From contig PYIZ01000050.1 of assembly GCA_003635265.1 (NCBI GenBank), positions 62,001-126,000 of the forward strand: a stretch of DNA of 64,000 nt, in the 5' to 3' direction. The DNA comes from Candidatus Poribacteria bacterium (lineage in GTDB: Bacteria > Poribacteria > WGA-4E > PCPOR2b). The translations under genes and the position numbers were made by a program. The notes beneath the pieces were generated by a model. That model saw nothing but the letters and a program-made list of their open reading frames with translations. It was not told the origin of the DNA and ran no database searches. This document shows positions 60,992-64,000 of this stretch, piece by piece (position 1 is the stretch's first letter; the number at the start of each line of letters is the position of its first letter).

Positions 60992-61918
60992 TTATCGACC
61001 GGTCTTAATCTGCGCCCAAGTCATAGGTAGCTTTGACTTTGGATTCACCGCTCGAAGGTTTGAATCTTCAAACCAATCGATCATGTTCCGCCAGAGGAGC
61101 CACGAATTGCCTTGGCCCAGTTCCTTTTGCCCAAACCCCATGTTCATATTGGTAATTTCGGCACTGCCGCTCAGGACATAAGCCCCTCTTTGAACTCTTC
61201 CATAGACGATAATGGCAATATTGGGATCACCGATATCCTCAGCTGCTACATTAGCGTGTCCGGGCAGCAGACCAACATCGTAACCGGGGAAATCCCCGTC
61301 ACCCACGAAGGTCGGATCTGGGGACTTAGAGGTATCAATAATGCCACCTACCATATCTTTGGTCAGCGGTGTGCCCTCAACATACGCAAGGCAGCATTTG
61401 TCCGCCACAGGGAACCCAGCCAACGCCTTGTCCATGCCGTCCCACAGGGCTACCAACGGTCTATCTTCGGGATCCCGACCGCCGGTGCTGATGACGCCAT
61501 GGCCTTCGTCCATGAACTCTTTGAGTTTTTTGCCGTTGTCCTGAATCCACGCCTGCAAGTCAGGGCTATCCCGCCAAATATGGTAACTGAATACGACAAC
61601 ATCCCACTCACCGCTCCAGAGTTCCTTGTCAAATTTTGCGACATCGTCGCCAACGATCTCAAGAAAGTCTTGACCTTTTGTAAAGCCAAACTGCTCAAAG
61701 ATCGCTTCAAACCACAAACCTTGAAGTTTAGTTTTAATTTTTCCGCCATCAAACGTAGCGGTAGCTCGGGCAGGTGGTCCCCAAACTCCCCACCCTTCAG
61801 GTGAATTGTTAAATACTAAGAATGTGACATCACGTGCTTCAACGGTTGAGGGTAAGCCCCAAATGGCTCCAATAACAAGGAGCGTTATAAGGATTAGAGA
61901 TACTTTTATCCGTAACAT
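60992..61918 (-). CDS. Exported ThuA-like (class I amidotransferase-fold) protein with WGxIK-type tail
   Basis: 308 residues from ATG at 61918 (GGAGG upstream). Signal peptide (LILITLLVIGAIWGLPSTVEA), then an alpha/beta domain with WDVVVFSYHIWRDSPDLQ and KEFMDEGHGVISTGGRDPED, which resembles ThuA/Trehalose-utilisation-like domains. No nucleophile cysteine in a GATase elbow is visible. The end AVNPKSKLPMTWAQIK is a variant of the tail seen in the LamG and PD40 proteins. It is first in the likely eight-gene unit. Confidence 0.75.
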   Translation of the reverse strand: MLRIKVSLILITLLVIGAIWGLPSTVEARDVTFLVFNNSPEGWGVWGPPARATATFDGGKIKTKLQGLWFEAIFEQFGFTKGQDFLEIVGDDVAKFDKELWSGEWDVVVFSYHIWRDSPDLQAWIQDNGKKLKEFMDEGHGVISTGGRDPEDRPLVALWDGMDKALAGFPVADKCCLAYVEGTPLTKDMVGGIIDTSKSPDPTFVGDGDFPGYDVGLLPGHANVAAEDIGDPNIAIIVYGRVQRGAYVLSGSAEITNMNMGFGQKELGQGNSWLLWRNMIDWFEDSNLRAVNPKSKLPMTWAQIKTGR

Positions 61919-62358
61919 TGTCTTATCCTCCATATATTAAGTGTCTATCCGAAAAATCCTAGGGAGTTACCTAGATGTTGCGCTGGGCTTCCCATTTGAC
62001 TTTTGGGATAGGTGTGTTAATCATTCTCAGTTTCCTGAGTTAGTGTAGTATTGTCGATACAATACTCCCTATTCTAATCTAATTTATCAAAAACGCAAGC
62101 GATTGTCAATCGAAAAAATGCAAATTTGATAAAAATATTAAGTGAATATAACGTTACGTTTGGGTGAAAATTCTATTAGATAGTGTATCACTAGGCTAAA
62201 AATCTTCGCAAATTGCCTCACTTAATCTTAATGGAAGTATTAGGGGACATTAACAACCAAGCCAATCTCCTTGTAGGTTGTAAAGACAATCCTTGACAAG
62301 CAAAGCGAGATAGGCTAAAATTGCACTTGGAAAGCAAATCAACAGTTGGAGGAGTGAA
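61919..62358. other. 440-bp divergent AT-rich control region
   Basis: It lies between the ThuA-like gene (minus) and the solute-binding protein (plus). It is AT-rich and holds an 8-bp palindrome (62047-62066) and a short CTCAG/CTGAG hairpin nearby. Promoters for both directions are expected here, but no consensus is clear. Confidence 0.6.
62047..62066. promoter_or_regulatory. Operator-like palindrome in the divergent control region
   Basis: AGTATTGT (62047-62054) and ACAATACT (62059-62066) form perfect 8-bp arms around CGAT. Its size fits a homodimeric repressor such as LacI, GntR or DeoR type. No regulator gene is present in the window. Confidence 0.5.
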
Positions 62359-63732
62359 GTGGTAGAAATAACGCGGCGCGATTTTCTCAAAACATCGGCG
62401 TTGGCAGGTGCCGGCTTGATGACAGGCTGCCTGCGGAAAAAGCCCGAGGGTGTCATTTTCAAAGGCTGGCCCTATGAACCGGACCTTGTGCGCGAAAATA
62501 TCGAATATTTCGAGCGTCAATCTAATGTTGAGGTCGCCTACGAAGCGGTATCAGGCAACTACCACGATAAAATGGTCGCGTTGTTCGTCGGCAAAACACC
62601 GATGGATTGCTGCTATGTTCGTGACGATGATTTGGCGGAGTGGGTCGAAGCGGGCTGGCTGCGTCCTTGTGATGACCTCCCCGGTGCCGACGAGTATCTG
62701 GAAGATATCTTTGATTATAATGCCGATGCTATGACCTACGGGGGTAGACGCTACGGGCTGCCCTATTATACCGATTTTACTGTCTGGCTCTATAACGAGC
62801 AGATGCTTGAGGCAGCAGGCTTTGATGCACCAGCAGAGACACTGGACGAGTTGACCGAACAGGCGATAAAAATCAAAGAGGCGCGGGTGAAATCTGCCGA
62901 CGGGGATGTTGTTGAACATCCGATTGTACTCGGCTTTCGTCAGAATGTCACCGGCTTCGGTGATTGGTGGGCACTGAATTACGCGAGTGAGGTCGATCTC
63001 TTTGACGACGATTTCAACCCAATTTTTCCTGACGATGAAGGGCGACAGGCGGAAAAGATCCTTCAGTGGATTGTCGATGGCATCCACAAACACCATATTA
63101 TCGGCATCAATTCATTGACGATGCCGGATATTCGGGAGAATATTGCAGCGGGTAGACAGACGTTTTGCCTGATGAGTAAATACGACGTAGAATGGATAAA
63201 CAACCGCGAAAACTCCGCTGTCTCTGAAACCTATCTGAGCCAACGCGGCATCCCCGAAACAGAAGCTCTCCATGCAAAGGTCATTAAGATGGCGCGCCTC
63301 CCGTCTCTCGAACCCGAACAGTACGGTACGCTGGGGTGGACGCGGATGTATAGTCTGACATCTCACTGCCAAGAGGAGCACCTATTTGACGCATGGAAGT
63401 TGATGCAATTCCTTGGGGGCAAAGATGCGACTGGTGACTATTACACAGCGCGACGTTGGTTCCAACTCCGGGGCTTGGGATTCGCGTTCATCTCTCTAAT
63501 GGACGATCCGGAAATCGTTGAGTTGACGGAGAAGTGGGGGAACATCAAACTGGTTAAGGAGCTATCGCAGGTCGCCCGCATCCGCGAAAACATCAAAGCC
63601 CCGTGGTTTCCTGACTTCAACGTTTATTATCAGCCGGAGATCCAGAAAATCCTGCTGCGTCAACAATCTCCTCGCGATGGACTAGGGCGGATGGCAAAAC
63701 GGTGTCAAGAATTTAAGCGGGAGTGGACCTAG
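62359..63732 (+). CDS. Extracellular solute-binding protein, Tat-exported lipoprotein
   Basis: 457 residues from GTG at 62359 (GGAGGAG upstream). TRRDFLKTSALAGAGLMTGC combines a twin-arginine motif with a lipobox ending at Cys24, so export is by Tat and the mature protein is probably lipid anchored. The fold is of the ABC sugar-binding (cluster B, MalE-like) type: YGGRRYGLPYYTDFTVWLYN, and WALNYASEVDLFDD. Ligands are probably oligosaccharides or sugar derivatives. No permease genes follow inside the window; a second copy follows 11 bp downstream. Confidence 0.9.
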   Translation: MVEITRRDFLKTSALAGAGLMTGCLRKKPEGVIFKGWPYEPDLVRENIEYFERQSNVEVAYEAVSGNYHDKMVALFVGKTPMDCCYVRDDDLAEWVEAGWLRPCDDLPGADEYLEDIFDYNADAMTYGGRRYGLPYYTDFTVWLYNEQMLEAAGFDAPAETLDELTEQAIKIKEARVKSADGDVVEHPIVLGFRQNVTGFGDWWALNYASEVDLFDDDFNPIFPDDEGRQAEKILQWIVDGIHKHHIIGINSLTMPDIRENIAAGRQTFCLMSKYDVEWINNRENSAVSETYLSQRGIPETEALHAKVIKMARLPSLEPEQYGTLGWTRMYSLTSHCQEEHLFDAWKLMQFLGGKDATGDYYTARRWFQLRGLGFAFISLMDDPEIVELTEKWGNIKLVKELSQVARIRENIKAPWFPDFNVYYQPEIQKILLRQQSPRDGLGRMAKRCQEFKREWT

Positions 63733-63743
63733 AAAGGGGAGAA

Positions 63744-64000
63744 GTGGCAGGAATAACGCGGCGTCATTTTCTCAAAGCATCGGCGTTAGCAGGTGCTGGC
63801 CTGATGACAGGCTGCTGGCGGAGTGCGCCCAAAGGTGTCGTTTTCAAAGGCTGGCCCTACGAACCTGACCTTGTCCGTAAGAACATTGAGTATTTCGAGC
63901 AGCAGTCAAACATCGACGTCGCCTACGAGGCAGTGTCGGGCAACTACCACGATAAAATGGTCGCGTTATTCGTCGGTAAAACACCGATGGATTGCTGCTA
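63744..64000 (+). CDS. Second solute-binding protein, partial, C-terminus beyond window
   Basis: 85 residues visible from GTG at 63744 (GGGGAGAA upstream). TRRHFLKASALAGAGLMTGC matches the previous gene's leader. The following 60 residues (FKGWPYEPDLVRKNIEYFEQ) are about 85-90 percent the same. It is a tandem duplicate. The Tat motif here is RRHFLK. The permease genes may follow outside the window. Confidence 0.88.
   Translation, partial: MAGITRRHFLKASALAGAGLMTGCWRSAPKGVVFKGWPYEPDLVRKNIEYFEQQSNIDVAYEAVSGNYHDKMVALFVGKTPMDCC

Overview
The window looks like an accessory-rich chromosomal segment of a bacterium close to Candidatus Poribacteria. This is an inference from gene content: secreted six-blade PD40 (TolB-like) propellers, tandem LamG proteins, 22-residue leucine-rich repeats on a secreted metallopeptidase, a phytanoyl-CoA dioxygenase, several Gfo/Idh/MocA oxidoreductases, orphan TIM-barrel glycosidase-like proteins and FlgD-like C-terminal tails. 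No rRNA or ribosomal-protein gene is present to confirm it. Base composition is near 50 percent GC throughout, and most genes have an AGGAGG-type ribosome binding site.

Layout. 1-4582: a tightly packed minus-strand run (WGR-domain protein, queE, a colicin-E5-like ribonuclease domain, a possible immunity partner, a dihydroorotase-like amidohydrolase, a small membrane protein, a glycosidase-like protein cut by the window edge). 4758-11142: minus-strand housekeeping genes (VOC protein, APH-type kinase, rlmN, gatB, EnvC-like protein, aldo-keto reductase). 11349-12075: a nitroreductase with a consensus sigma70 promoter and a strong operator-like palindrome. 12146-23206: minus-strand sugar-acid and transport genes (PfkB kinase, Ldh-family dehydrogenase, ABC exporter, GH127-like protein, CDF metal exporter, Gfo/Idh/MocA, a gene broken by one stop codon, PhyH). 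23523-26694: a plus-strand operon of Gfo/Idh/MocA, glutamine-synthetase-like ligase and phosphonatase-like HAD.

26724-35928 is an array of PD40 propeller genes with constant 30-bp spacers. It is interrupted by a 1163-residue metallopeptidase/LRR/Big1/FlgD mosaic gene. An orphan PD40 tail on one side of that gene and an orphan spacer on the other look like an insertion scar. 36371-40552: enolase-superfamily enzyme, HTTM-type membrane protein with partner, and a glycosidase-like protein. 40690-46746: guaA and sodA (divergent promoters), then ilvB-ilvN-ilvC behind a T-box leader whose specifier reads as GUC (Val). 46855-54102: MFS permease, GNAT, TIM-barrel protein, isochorismatase-like hydrolase, HDAC-family deacetylase and a secreted fibronectin-type protein. 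54166-54251: tRNA-Leu(CAG) with promoter and terminator. 54358-61918: seven tandem LamG proteins and one ThuA-like secreted protein. 62359-64000: two tandem Tat/lipoprotein solute-binding proteins, the second cut by the window edge.

The most unusual signal is a shared C-terminal tail of about 20 residues (roughly FAVxPxGKxxxxWGx[IL]K). It is carried by at least 14 predicted exported proteins of three unrelated folds: PD40 propellers, LamG jelly rolls and a ThuA-like protein. It behaves like a portable module and may be a sorting or attachment signal that I cannot match to a known one. Two other secreted proteins carry a different, FlgD-like tail, so two tail classes coexist.
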